In this document: positions 46,549 to 55,965 of the stretch, piece by piece
Layout of the letters: every line of letters begins with the position of its first letter
How positions within the stretch are numbered: position 1 is the first letter of the stretch
The notes under the pieces: generated by a model
What the model saw: the letters and a program-made list of their open reading frames with translations, nothing else
Databases searched by the model: none
What the model was told of the DNA's origin: nothing
NCBI RefSeq assembly: GCF_008107725.1
Contig: NZ_VIRN01000054.1
Coordinates: forward strand, 124,001-188,000
Direction: 5' to 3'
Length of the DNA stretch: 64,000 nt
Origin: Marinobacter sp. BW6
GTDB taxonomy: Bacteria > Pseudomonadota > Gammaproteobacteria > Pseudomonadales > Oleiphilaceae
Position numbers and translations under genes: made by a program

Positions 46549-47600
46549 GGATTTCTGCAAGCCAGGCTGGCCTCTCTATTATTGAGGTGATAGTGGCTTT
46601 GGCCCTGTCACTAATCATCACTCTTGGGCTTACTCAGATATTTACATCCAATAGTCAGAGCTTCCGAGTTTCAGAGGCGAGCGCCCGTATTCAAGAAACA
46701 GGGCGTCTGGCTACGTCGATCATAGGTAGGGAAATTCGGAATGCCTCTTATTGGGGCTGCTTGGGTAGTCAGGGCGTTCGAGATGGGCGACTAAACAGCA
46801 TCCTAAATGACACTGGCTTCGATGTTGGCGCATTGCTCAGAGGACTGGATGCGGAAAATGACGCTGGTGCTGGTAATTCTGACATCCTGTACCTCGGGGG
46901 AGTGAATGGGAATTCGCAGATAAGTGTGACGTTCCAACCTAGTCAGCAAGCAGCGAACCTGCAAGTTGACGACAGTGATTCCTTCAACCTAAACGACATT
47001 CTAATTGTCACAAACTGCAGTCAGGGAGATGTGTTTCAGGTTACTAACCTGAATACCAACAACGAAGTAGTGGTCCACAACTCAGGAAGCGTAAGTGACG
47101 GTCCGGGAAACTCCACGCAAGCTTTATCGACCAATTACAATGACGACCCTGATGGCGCATCCGTATTCAGACCACGCCAGCAGCGATTTTACCTGCAGGA
47201 CAACGGGAATGGCATCCGAGAGTTGGTGACGGATGGAGTGGGTATTACAGGTGCGGGCATTGGCAACTTCTCGACTCCGGTTGCCTTGCTTCAGGATGTC
47301 ATCGACTTTCAGATTCAGCTTGGTGTTGATAGCAATCAGAATGGACAGGTCAATAATTGGGAAGAGCCTCTTGGACTTACTGTGGCTGGAAGAACGCAGG
47401 CAGACAATACCATCGCGGTTCGTATAAGTGCCTTGGTTCGCTCACCGAATGACGGGGTAACGGATGGTGAGCAGGAATATTGTTTTCCTGGATGGTTAGA
47501 CTGCGTGGCGAATGCAGGTTCCTTAACCACTACTGATGCCAGCGACACTTTTCTATATCGGGTCTATTCAACGACCATCTCTATGAGAAACAGGATCTGA
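46545..47600 (+). CDS. pilW: Minor pilin PilW
   Basis: Large minor pilin of the tip complex. The N-terminal region is SQAG followed by LSIIEVIVALALSLIITLGL, a class III-type processing site with Glu at mature position 5. The PilW domain follows: SARIQETGRLATSIIGREIRNASYWGC, then a long extracellular domain with paired cysteines including EYCFPGWLDCVANAG. 351 residues fits. Start codon lies within the end of pilV; pilX begins four bases after its stop. Confidence 0.9.
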   Translation: MRISASQAGLSIIEVIVALALSLIITLGLTQIFTSNSQSFRVSEASARIQETGRLATSIIGREIRNASYWGCLGSQGVRDGRLNSILNDTGFDVGALLRGLDAENDAGAGNSDILYLGGVNGNSQISVTFQPSQQAANLQVDDSDSFNLNDILIVTNCSQGDVFQVTNLNTNNEVVVHNSGSVSDGPGNSTQALSTNYNDDPDGASVFRPRQQRFYLQDNGNGIRELVTDGVGITGAGIGNFSTPVALLQDVIDFQIQLGVDSNQNGQVNNWEEPLGLTVAGRTQADNTIAVRISALVRSPNDGVTDGEQEYCFPGWLDCVANAGSLTTTDASDTFLYRVYSTTISMRNRI

Positions 47601-47604
47601 GACC

Positions 47605-48129
47605 ATGAGAAGGATCAATAGCCACAGGCAAACCGGAGCGGCGCTCATTCTTTCGCTTCTATTGTTATTGGTTTTAACGCTTCTGGCGGTTTCCAGTATG
47701 CAGGGAACGATCATGCAAGAGCGCATGGTGTCTGGTGAAAGGGAAGGGATGCAGTCTCTTGAGATTGCAGAGTCCGCTCTTAGGGACGCAGAAGTTACCC
47801 TGGAAGGAATCAACGTTCTTTCGGTGTTTGACGGTAGTGACGGATTATATGCCCAGGATGATGCAGCGCCAGACCCCCTGACACTGGACTGGGCGGCAAG
47901 TGGCAATGTCATTGCTGGTACGTCTGTTGATGGTGTAACGCCGCGCTACTTCATTCAGCACATGGGCGATGCGTACCAACCGGAAAAACTGACTGACATT
48001 GTTGTAGAGGGCTACACCAACGACACCGGCGCCGCGAATGCCCAGGCTTTCAGAATTGTGGCGTGGAGCCCCGGCTCGACAGGCGAATCCCGGCGGGTAA
48101 TCGAATCTTATTATGCCCGTCAGTTCTGA
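47605..48129 (+). CDS. pilX: Minor pilin PilX
   Basis: Minor pilin that bridges PilW/PilV and PilY1 in the tip complex. The N terminus RQTGAALILSLLLLLVLTLLAVSSMQ has the PilX_N pattern, which lacks the Glu at position 5 of other pilins. The block ESALRDAEVTLEG follows. The rest is a soluble domain ending SRRVIESYYARQF. 174 residues. AGGATC stands before the ATG. No cysteines are visible. Confidence 0.88.
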   Translation: MRRINSHRQTGAALILSLLLLLVLTLLAVSSMQGTIMQERMVSGEREGMQSLEIAESALRDAEVTLEGINVLSVFDGSDGLYAQDDAAPDPLTLDWAASGNVIAGTSVDGVTPRYFIQHMGDAYQPEKLTDIVVEGYTNDTGAANAQAFRIVAWSPGSTGESRRVIESYYARQF

Positions 48130-48150
48130 CGGCGCATCAGGAGGTACTGT

Positions 48151-51100
48151 ATGACTTCTTTCAGAGAAAGGCTGCCCGCTTTTGTTCTCGGGCTTCTTGT
48201 GATTGCACCGACGAGTGGCTATTCGGCGCCGGGACCATTATCGGATGAGCCTCTTTACCTGGCTTCCGTGATTGAGCCCAACATCATGTTTATAAAAGAT
48301 GATTCGGGCTCGATGCAGTTTGAAGTGATTCCTGATGGCATTGCGGGTGATACGGATTACTTATTTCCACCGGTAAGCGACATGTATGGCGATGGTCGTT
48401 ATTCCCGCTACATCCCTGCTTTCGACGACGACAATGACGCCAATCTTGCAGGCAGGACCAATGCCAACAATCCGCTGTTTTACAACCCGCTGACGACCTA
48501 CGAGCCCTGGTATAAGGGGGACAGGACACAATGGGATGATGCGGCTCCCTCCGCAGCACCGATCAATCCGGGGAGAACTGCCTCCGGTACTCTCGATCTG
48601 ACGTCTGAGCAGACCCATAGTCTGTGGAGGAACAGCGATGGGGGAACGTTCGATGAGGAGCGAAAATATTACCCCATGACCTACTATGTGTTGGAGGATA
48701 ACCAAGGCAACTTCTCAACCGATCCCACAGACACTTACTACCGAATCCAGTTCCGAGGGGGTAAAGCCTACAAAAGCCGGGTAGGGGCGAACGCAGAGAG
48801 CGAAATTACTAATTTCACCTGGTCCAGTGAGGTTTCACGGTCGGTCACTGAAGAAGAGCAGAACTTTGCTAACTGGTTCAGCTACCATCGTTCTCGTACC
48901 TTGGCGGCGCGATCAGGCATCGGCGATGCATTTTCGCGTCAGCCGGAGAATCTCAGAATCGGTTACGGAAGTTTGAATAAGGGTAGTTCGAGCGTGGATG
49001 GTGAAAATACATCCGTGATTTCGAGTGGGGTCAGAAGCTTTTCGGGAACCGATCGAGCGGCGTTTTTTAACACGCTATACACATCTGACGTGCCGTCTGC
49101 AGGTACTCCATTGAAGGGGGCACTTGATGCAGCCGGTGAATATTACCAGCGCACCGATAGCGAGGGCCCCTGGGGTGCAACTCCAGGGACTTCGAGTGCA
49201 GAAGCCCAACTTGAGTGCAGACGCGCCTTCACAATTCTGATGACTGATGGTTACTACGGCGACTCTGTGTCCGGTTTTGATAATGTAGACGGGACAGACG
49301 GCCCTACAATTGGAGACTTCAGTTACGAAGCCGTCTCTCCATTTACAGATGATCGCAACAATACGCTCGCAGATGTTGCGATGTATTACTGGAAAAACGA
49401 TCTACGGACAGATCTGGATAACCGGGTCCGCCCAACCAAACTGAATCCTGCTTTCTGGCAGCATATGACCACCTATGGTGTCGGGCTGGGTGTTACGGGT
49501 TCCATTGATCCGGACGATGCTTTTGCCGCCATTGAGAGCGGTGATGATATAACCTGGCCAGGTACCGGAACCAACGCAGGGAAGATCGATGATTTGCTGC
49601 ATGCGTCCGTGAACAGTCGAGGTGGGTTCTTCAGTGCTGCGGATCCTGAGACCTTCGCCACAGATTTGTCCGGCGTTCTCTTCGATATCGTCAATATCGA
49701 AGGGACCTCGACAGGTGTAACGTTCAACACAGCAACGTTGGAAACGGATACCTTGCTGTTTGGTGCTCAGTTTGATTCCACCTCCTGGACGGGAGATCTC
49801 TTTGCTTTTGGTCTGAGCGAAAACGAGAGTGGTCCTCCTACCATTGACGAAGAGGAATCCTGGAGTGCGGCCGGGTTATTGGACAGCAGGAATCTTACTA
49901 ATGACCCTCGTGACGTGATCACCAGCAATGGCACCAGCGGTGTCTCACTAGCCTGGGATCAACTTAACTCAGATCAGCAGGCAGATCTGAGTTACGGTGG
50001 TGATGATAGCACTGGACAGCAAAGGATCACTTATCTGCGAGGCACCGATATCACGGGAATGCGTGAGCGGGACAGCCTGCTTGGGGATATAGTGAACTCC
50101 ACACCGGTATATGTGAGCCGTCCATCCCTTACCTGGCCAAACGCTGAACCTTTTGGTGTTTCTACGAAGACTTATGCGGATTACAGGGCTGACAAGCAAA
50201 ACCGGAAACCGGTCGTTTATGTTGGCGCCAACGACGGTATGCTTCACGCGTTCTCAGCTGATAGCAGTGACGGTGGCAAGGAGTTGTTTGCCTACATCCC
50301 CGAATTCCTTTTTTCCAGTGAGGCGGACCGTGGTCTCCACTACCTGACAAATCCGGACTATTCCCATCGCTTCTATGTCGATCTCTCACCTGTGGTGTCC
50401 GATGTTTATACCCAGGGCGCTGGGAACTCCGCTGCTGACTGGCGCACTATTCTGATTGGCGGCGCTCGAGCGGGTGGCCAAGGAATATTCGCTCTGGATG
50501 TGACTAACCCCACTCAAATCAGTGAGAACTCCGCCGGCAATCTGGTCATGTGGGAGTTTACCAGCGAAGATGATCCTCGGATGGGGTATATAACCGAACC
50601 ACCAACTATCGGGCTTGCCCGTTGGGGTAACAACGAATATAAGTGGACAGCCTTTTTCGGTAATGGATATAACTCCCAGACCGCTGCTAGTGGCTTGTTC
50701 ATGCTCAACATTGAAGGGGGGCTTGATGGCGACTGGGATGACGCAGGCGACTATCGATTTATTGCCTTCGATACCAGTGCAGATGCCGCTGGACTATCTC
50801 CGGTGAGGCAATTGGATCTGGATGGAAATCGTATAATCGACAGGATCTACGCGGGTGATCTTGAGGGAAATATCTGGGCTGCTGAGGTACAAAGCAATGG
50901 TTCTTGGGCATCCGTGCACGGTAGCAACAACAACCCTGCTCCTTTGTTTACAGCGACCGATGGAACAAATCCGCAGCCAATAACAGCCGCGCCCATGGTT
51001 GTTCGTAACCCATTGGCGGATCCGGCTAATACTGATCCCGGGTTGTTGGTTTTGTTTGGCACCGGCCAGTATCTCACGGTTGATGATACCTCCAGCACCG

Positions 51101-51618
51101 ATACCCAGTCGTTCTACGGCATAATTGATGATGGAACCTCGAATCTTGATCGAGACGACCTTTTGGCCAGGTCTTTGAGTGAGGACCAGGTCACAGCAAA
51201 TGAGCAAACTTTTGACGTTCGAGAGTCCGACGGAGAAGTTTTGGACGGAGAAAATGGCTGGTATGTGGATTTCACCACAGAGGCTGGCGAGAGAATTATC
51301 CAGTCCCCCCAGGTTCGTGGTGAATACGCGTTCGTTAACTCCACAATCCCCTCTGACGATCCATGTTCTGTCGGTGGAAGCGGTTGGTTGATGGCTTTTG
51401 GGCTTGATGGGCGAACCCCTGACCGGGTTGTCTGGCCCAAACTTGGTGATGAGTTCGTTGGCTATAAAACTGAGGGGGGGTTGCCAAACCGGCCGGGCTT
51501 CCTTGGTGATTTCATGTTCACAACTCGTTCTGACAACGAAATCCTGACGGATGAGGTCGATGTTGGCGGAGATCAATCTTCGCTCGGCAGGATGAGCTGG
51601 CAGGAACTGTACGATTGA
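48151..51618 (+). CDS. pilY1: Pilus tip adhesin and mechanosensor PilY1
   Basis: Large secreted protein that sits at the pilus tip, aids extension and mediates surface contact. A signal peptide covers about residues 1-26. A von Willebrand A-like region follows, with the metal site Asp50-x-Ser52-x-Ser54 (DDSGSM) and MTDGYYGDSV near 360-370. The C-terminal part (about 620-1100) is the PilC/PilY1 beta-propeller (VVYVGANDGMLHAFSA). A calcium-binding loop DLDGNRIID spans 889-897, fitting the DxDxNxVxD site with Ile for Val. 1155 residues. AGGAGGT precedes the ATG. Confidence 0.93.
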   Translation: MTSFRERLPAFVLGLLVIAPTSGYSAPGPLSDEPLYLASVIEPNIMFIKDDSGSMQFEVIPDGIAGDTDYLFPPVSDMYGDGRYSRYIPAFDDDNDANLAGRTNANNPLFYNPLTTYEPWYKGDRTQWDDAAPSAAPINPGRTASGTLDLTSEQTHSLWRNSDGGTFDEERKYYPMTYYVLEDNQGNFSTDPTDTYYRIQFRGGKAYKSRVGANAESEITNFTWSSEVSRSVTEEEQNFANWFSYHRSRTLAARSGIGDAFSRQPENLRIGYGSLNKGSSSVDGENTSVISSGVRSFSGTDRAAFFNTLYTSDVPSAGTPLKGALDAAGEYYQRTDSEGPWGATPGTSSAEAQLECRRAFTILMTDGYYGDSVSGFDNVDGTDGPTIGDFSYEAVSPFTDDRNNTLADVAMYYWKNDLRTDLDNRVRPTKLNPAFWQHMTTYGVGLGVTGSIDPDDAFAAIESGDDITWPGTGTNAGKIDDLLHASVNSRGGFFSAADPETFATDLSGVLFDIVNIEGTSTGVTFNTATLETDTLLFGAQFDSTSWTGDLFAFGLSENESGPPTIDEEESWSAAGLLDSRNLTNDPRDVITSNGTSGVSLAWDQLNSDQQADLSYGGDDSTGQQRITYLRGTDITGMRERDSLLGDIVNSTPVYVSRPSLTWPNAEPFGVSTKTYADYRADKQNRKPVVYVGANDGMLHAFSADSSDGGKELFAYIPEFLFSSEADRGLHYLTNPDYSHRFYVDLSPVVSDVYTQGAGNSAADWRTILIGGARAGGQGIFALDVTNPTQISENSAGNLVMWEFTSEDDPRMGYITEPPTIGLARWGNNEYKWTAFFGNGYNSQTAASGLFMLNIEGGLDGDWDDAGDYRFIAFDTSADAAGLSPVRQLDLDGNRIIDRIYAGDLEGNIWAAEVQSNGSWASVHGSNNNPAPLFTATDGTNPQPITAAPMVVRNPLADPANTDPGLLVLFGTGQYLTVDDTSSTDTQSFYGIIDDGTSNLDRDDLLARSLSEDQVTANEQTFDVRESDGEVLDGENGWYVDFTTEAGERIIQSPQVRGEYAFVNSTIPSDDPCSVGGSGWLMAFGLDGRTPDRVVWPKLGDEFVGYKTEGGLPNRPGFLGDFMFTTRSDNEILTDEVDVGGDQSSLGRMSWQELYD

Positions 51619-51633
51619 TTTGATAAAAATACG

Positions 51634-51655
51634 CCGGGGCCTGGAAAGGCCCCGG
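51634..51655 (+). other. GGAA-capped hairpin between pilY1 and pilE
   Basis: A perfect 9-bp stem CCGGGGCCT / AGGCCCCGG closes a GGAA tetraloop of the stable GNRA class. No T tract follows, so it is not a standard terminator. It lies 15 bases after the pilY1 stop and 27 before the pilE start. It may protect the end of pilY1 mRNA or allow different pilE levels. Confidence 0.75.
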
Positions 51656-51682
51656 AATAATGGAAATGGCTGGAAGATAAAG

Positions 51683-52078
51683 ATGAATGTGATCAGGCGA
51701 CAATCTGGTATTACCTTGATCGAACTAATGATAGTGGTAGCCATTATCGGCATCATCGCTGCCATCGCTTTGCCAAGCTACAACCGCTATGTGGAAAATG
51801 CCCGAGCGGCGGATGCCAAAAGCGCTTTGATGTCCTTGGCAAACGCATTAGAGCGTTACCACACGCAAAACATGTCTTATGTTGATGCAACTATTGGCAG
51901 TGATGCAGATGACATATTTCCAGATGAAGCGCCTTTGGATGGTAATGCCAAATTTTATGATTTGGTAATCGATAGCCAGTCTGCAACCGCTTTCCGCATT
52001 GAGGCCCAGCCGAAAAATGGCCAGGGTGGCGGGACCATTGCTTTACTGTCCAATGGGCAGAGGGTTAATTGGGATTAG
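51683..52078 (+). CDS. pilE: Minor type IV pilin PilE
   Basis: Minor pilin at the end of the operon, connecting the tip complex to the major pilin fibre. The leader NVIRRQSG ends in Gly and is followed by ITLIELMIVVAIIGIIAAIALPSYNRYV with Glu at mature position 5. The short soluble domain has LANALERYHTQNMSYVDAT, the usual PilE/TfpA pattern. The 131-residue protein has no cysteine at all. The ATG follows GGAAGATAA; the frame is open further upstream into the hairpin but that part is not coding. It converges with fimT. Confidence 0.88.
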   Translation: MNVIRRQSGITLIELMIVVAIIGIIAAIALPSYNRYVENARAADAKSALMSLANALERYHTQNMSYVDATIGSDADDIFPDEAPLDGNAKFYDLVIDSQSATAFRIEAQPKNGQGGGTIALLSNGQRVNWD

Positions 52079-52090
52079 AGTCACCATTTT

Positions 52091-52666
52091 TCAGATGCCT
52101 TCGCAAGTTACCGGATCGCCGGAGGCGTCTTCCACTACTCCGTCGCCATCATAATCCCTCGCCATTTGTGGTCGCCCTCCCATATTTATTCGTACCTGAG
52201 CCGCGTAATGATTGTCATCTGAGTCGGGGCACCAGATAAAGTGGCCCAGAGTGCCTCTTGACCAACCACTGCTCTGGAATCGAAAGTAATTGTGGATTCC
52301 GGATCGGACTACCAGCCGTCCAGTTTCGATCGGGTGCATTACCCGCACTATCTGGCTATCGTGTTTGATCTGTTTGGAGCGAGTAGGGTCACGAAAAGCA
52401 ACGATTGGAAGCGACCAGTCATTGGCACATTTTGAATCATTGCCGATTGCGCACAGAGTCACCGTTGTCTGCTCGTTGATTGCGGTATTTCGTGCAAGAT
52501 TCAACGTTGCGATGAGGTCGGAAAGCGCCGTATGACGCCCTGAATGGTTCAGGAGATTTGCCGTGCCCGGGATGGCAAAGGCAAGAATGATCGCGCTAAT
52601 CGCCAATACAACAGAGAGCTCAACCAGCGTGAAACCGGATTTGGAATAATTGTTCACTTGAAACAT
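52091..52666 (-). CDS. fimT: FimT-like minor pseudopilin
   Basis: GspH/FimT family prepilin encoded opposite the main operon. The leader FQVNNYSKSG is followed by FTLVELSVVLAISAIILAFAIP with Glu at mature position 5. The soluble domain contains four cysteines and ends with a GGRPQMARD-DYDGDGV stretch close to where FimT proteins implicated in DNA uptake have a GRxR motif; here it reads GRPQ. The ATG chosen lies 42 bases inside the longest frame, which would start with TTG. 191 residues. Downstream of pilSR in the opposite sense to pilE, 12 bases apart at their ends. Confidence 0.8.
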   Translation of the reverse strand: MFQVNNYSKSGFTLVELSVVLAISAIILAFAIPGTANLLNHSGRHTALSDLIATLNLARNTAINEQTTVTLCAIGNDSKCANDWSLPIVAFRDPTRSKQIKHDSQIVRVMHPIETGRLVVRSGIHNYFRFQSSGWSRGTLGHFIWCPDSDDNHYAAQVRINMGGRPQMARDYDGDGVVEDASGDPVTCEGI

Positions 52667-52773
52667 CCTTGTATGAGGTTTTTCGTCACTAACTAAAGCA
52701 AGGCGCAACGTCCTGTTCCGACCTTTGGAACCCGAATAATATCAGGTTTATTGATTTTAGATTTGTGAAACAG

Positions 52774-54159
52774 TCACTCCATTCCCAACTTCTTCAACCG
52801 ATACCGCAGCGCCCGAAAACTAATCCCCAATCGTTTCGCCGCCGCTGTCTTGTTCCATCGCGTCGCCTCAAGCGCCTTCTCGATGGCTTGTCGTTCAATC
52901 TTCTCTAGATACCCCTCCAGATCTATTTCGCCATCTGGTACCGAAATACCGCCTTCGCCGGCCTCGCCCTCGGCAATAATTTGTGAGGCCGATGCAGCAT
53001 GCTGAACGCCGTTCCCAAGATGCAGATCCTCGGCATCAATCTGATCGGCATCACAAAGGGTGAAGGCGCGCTCCAGCGCGTTTTCCAGTTCCCGAACATT
53101 CCCTGGAAAATCATAACTTGTCAGGCGCTCTATGGCGCTTGGGGTTAACGAGGCAGGTTCGCACTCGTACTCTTTCGCAATCCGTTCAAGAATGTGGTTT
53201 GCGAGTAGGGATATGTCATCAGGCCGCTCCCGTAAAGGCGGTACAGCCAGTTCGATCACGTTGATACGGTAGAAGAGATCCTGGCGGAAGCTGCCTTCCT
53301 GAACCAGTCCCGGCAGGTTCTTGTGGGTGGCACTCAGTACCCGGATGTCGACGGGCACTTCCTTGGTATCGCCAACCGGCCGGACGGCTTTTTCCTGTAT
53401 GGCGCGTAGTAGTTTCACCTGCATGGCCAAGGGCAGGTCTGCCACTTCATCAAGGAATAGGGTGCCGCCGTTGGCTGATCGGAATAGGCCGTCTTTGTTT
53501 TCCACAGCCCCGGTAAAGCTGCCTTTCTTGTGGCCAAAGAATTCGCTTTCCATAAGTTCCGAGGGAATGGCGCCGCAGTTAACCGCGATGAACGGGCCGT
53601 CGCGGCGCGGCCCCTGAAGGTGGATCATTCGGGCCACCAGCTCTTTACCACTGCCAGACTCGCCACTGATAAACACGGGGGCCTGGCTTCTGGCCAGTTT
53701 TCGGGTCTGGTTCCGGAGTTTTCGAATCTCTGGTGATTTGCCGAGTAGCAGGCCTGGCTCATCAGCTGCCTCTTCCGCGTCCGGCTTGGGTTCCGAGAGC
53801 TTGAGAGCACTATTGACCAGTTCCCTTAGTCGGGGCAGTTCCACCGGTTTGGACACAAAATCAAAGGCACCGGCTTTCAGCGATTCAATCGCGGTATCCA
53901 TGTTGCCGTAGGCTGTGATCACGGCGACAGGCGTGGCCGGAGAGTGCTTTTGAATCCACTGGACCAGCTCGATGCCATTACCGTCTGGCAAATTCATGTC
54001 GGTCAGACAGAGGTGGATGGTGTTCTGTTCCAGCAATTTCCGAGCGCTGGTGACGTCGGGTGCCGTGAGGGTTGTGATGCCCATCCGGGTGAGGGTGATT
54101 TCAAGTAACTCCCGGATGTCCGGTTCATCATCAACGATCAGCGCTGTGTATGTGGTCAT
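52774..54159 (-). CDS. pilR: Sigma-54-dependent response regulator PilR
   Basis: NtrC-type activator that, phosphorylated by PilS, turns on the major pilin gene. The receiver domain has the phosphoacceptor Asp54 (LTDMNLPDG) and Lys near 104. The AAA+ domain has Walker A GESGSGKE at 166-173 and the sigma-54 contact loop as GSFTGA (213-218) in place of GAFTGA. The C-terminal Fis-type helix-turn-helix ends EKALEATRWNKTAAAKRLGISFRALRYRLKKLG, split here only for description. 461 residues. pilA is not in the window. Confidence 0.93.
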   Translation of the reverse strand: MTTYTALIVDDEPDIRELLEITLTRMGITTLTAPDVTSARKLLEQNTIHLCLTDMNLPDGNGIELVQWIQKHSPATPVAVITAYGNMDTAIESLKAGAFDFVSKPVELPRLRELVNSALKLSEPKPDAEEAADEPGLLLGKSPEIRKLRNQTRKLARSQAPVFISGESGSGKELVARMIHLQGPRRDGPFIAVNCGAIPSELMESEFFGHKKGSFTGAVENKDGLFRSANGGTLFLDEVADLPLAMQVKLLRAIQEKAVRPVGDTKEVPVDIRVLSATHKNLPGLVQEGSFRQDLFYRINVIELAVPPLRERPDDISLLANHILERIAKEYECEPASLTPSAIERLTSYDFPGNVRELENALERAFTLCDADQIDAEDLHLGNGVQHAASASQIIAEGEAGEGGISVPDGEIDLEGYLEKIERQAIEKALEATRWNKTAAAKRLGISFRALRYRLKKLGME

Positions 54160-54216
54160 CTTTTTATCGTCGGTTCCATGTCGTTGTTCAAGCGCCTGAT
54201 ATCCGCCGGCGCTGGT

Positions 54217-55872
54217 TCAGATCATTCGCCCTGGGTGAGCAAATGTAATGCGAAAACAGCAGCCGGGCTTGTTATCCTCTACCAGGGAAAGATGCGCCTG
54301 ATTAGCCTCGCACAGTTCCCTGGCCAGATAAAGCCCGAGCCCGGTCCCGGTCTTGTCTGTGGTGAAAAATGGTTCGAACACCGAGCTTCGATGCTCGGGT
54401 GCAATGCCGGGGCCCAGGTCACGGACATCAATATAGGCCCGCTCCCCGTCCTCAGTTGCTCCTGCATGGATTCCGATCTTTCGCTGCCTTGAGTGCTGTT
54501 CACTGTAGCGTAAACCGTTGTCGCACAGGTTCACCATTACCTGTTCAATCTGGCTCTTGTCGAATCTCGCGGAAGGCAGCTGTGGGTCGATTTTAAGTAT
54601 GATTTCGGCTTCAGTGCTGCCTTCATTCTGTGTTTGTAAAAAGTCTTCTTTGAATTCCTGTAGCCAGGGAGCCACTTCGATCAGATCTGCATTGGCAGCC
54701 CGCCGCCTCGATAGATCAAGAATGTTCTCGATAATGCCATTCACCCGGCGGGAGTGGCGACGGATGATCTCAAGCATTTGGCGGTCGCCAGGTTCGAGGT
54801 TAGGGGCTTCTTCCATAAGCTGGGCCGCGTGGCTGATCGCCCCCAGCGGATTGCGGATTTCATGGGCGATGCCCGCAGTGAGGCGGCCCAGCGACGCCAG
54901 CTTCATCTGCTGGGCCTGCTGGGTGACTTTGCTCATATCCTCGATGAACACCAGGATCTGGTCGCCCCGCTCCTGGTCAAGCTGGGTAAAATTGGCCTGG
55001 AGCAGAGGGGAGGTTGATGAGGGTTGGAACGGCTCAATTCGTTGTTTGGGGTCCTTCAGCCATGCATCCAAGCCCTGCTTGAGGGGCTTGGGTAGGACCG
55101 TTGCGCGCTGGTTAGTTGGTGCGTGGGTTTTCGGTGCGCCGTACAAAAGTTCTTCGGCGGCCGCGTTGGCAACGCGGATCTGGCCGAAACGGTCCAGTAC
55201 GAGAATGCCGGTACGCATGCGCTGGATAATCTGTTGATTGATTTGTTCCAGTTCGACAATGCTACGGGCGCGACTGCTGGCTAGTGCCTCGCTGCGCATC
55301 ATTCGCCGGGAGATGCTTTGCAGGACAAAAGCTGCGGCAAAGTACAGGATGCCGAGTGAACCGGCGCGGACAATATCGTCGGCGGTCTCTCCTAGCGCCA
55401 GCACTGCCCATCCTGAGATCCCGAGGGAGCATATCGCGGCCAGAGCCGCATAAAAGGTTCCCATACGGCTTGGTGTCAGGATGTTGCCTGCCGCTACGGA
55501 CACGATTACGAGGTTTGCAAGGCCGTTGGTAATGCCGGTGCTGGTCAGCAACAAGCCATGCATGATCAGGATGTCCAGTAGGATTGAGAGCGTAATGTGC
55601 CGCTGGCTGGGGTGGAATCCGGCCACCAGAAGCAGGGCAATAAAGGCGTTCAGACCCAGGTATGCTGAGACCCCTGCCTGGTAGTAATCCAGCAGCCGAA
55701 AACGCATATCAAAATTGACAGGGTCCACAAATAACAGCGCCACCAGCATCAAGCTGACCACCAGGCGGTAGTGGTTGTAGATCCTGAACAGCTTTGCCTG
55801 TTGCAGGTCGGACGGTGTCGAGGGGGTCGGACTCAGTGTTTCGGCCGAACGTGCTGGTGTATCTGCTGCCAT
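54217..55872 (-). CDS. pilS: Sensor histidine kinase PilS
   Basis: Membrane kinase partner of PilR; in Pseudomonas it senses pilin abundance in the inner membrane. Six hydrophobic helices lie between about residues 37 and 190. A PAS-like cytoplasmic domain follows (about 210-315). The phosphorylated histidine is His337 in AGIAHEIRNPLGAIS, and the ATPase domain has NLCDNGLRY, DLGPGIAPEH and GTGLGLYLA. 551 residues is typical. It precedes pilR with a 57-base gap and diverges from nadE across about 90 bases. Confidence 0.93.
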   Translation of the reverse strand: MAADTPARSAETLSPTPSTPSDLQQAKLFRIYNHYRLVVSLMLVALLFVDPVNFDMRFRLLDYYQAGVSAYLGLNAFIALLLVAGFHPSQRHITLSILLDILIMHGLLLTSTGITNGLANLVIVSVAAGNILTPSRMGTFYAALAAICSLGISGWAVLALGETADDIVRAGSLGILYFAAAFVLQSISRRMMRSEALASSRARSIVELEQINQQIIQRMRTGILVLDRFGQIRVANAAAEELLYGAPKTHAPTNQRATVLPKPLKQGLDAWLKDPKQRIEPFQPSSTSPLLQANFTQLDQERGDQILVFIEDMSKVTQQAQQMKLASLGRLTAGIAHEIRNPLGAISHAAQLMEEAPNLEPGDRQMLEIIRRHSRRVNGIIENILDLSRRRAANADLIEVAPWLQEFKEDFLQTQNEGSTEAEIILKIDPQLPSARFDKSQIEQVMVNLCDNGLRYSEQHSRQRKIGIHAGATEDGERAYIDVRDLGPGIAPEHRSSVFEPFFTTDKTGTGLGLYLARELCEANQAHLSLVEDNKPGCCFRITFAHPGRMI

Positions 55873-55965
55873 GATTTACAGGAATCCGCTGTTGGTCGGA
55901 AGAAATCCACGCCTATGCGGGGTTATAATAGCCTTTTCATGGCAATGAGTTACAGGAGCCGATTT

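Noticed and set aside
51619-51682. Sigma-54 promoter for pilE
   Set aside because: No GG-N10-GC pattern was seen; pilE is probably read from the operon promoter.
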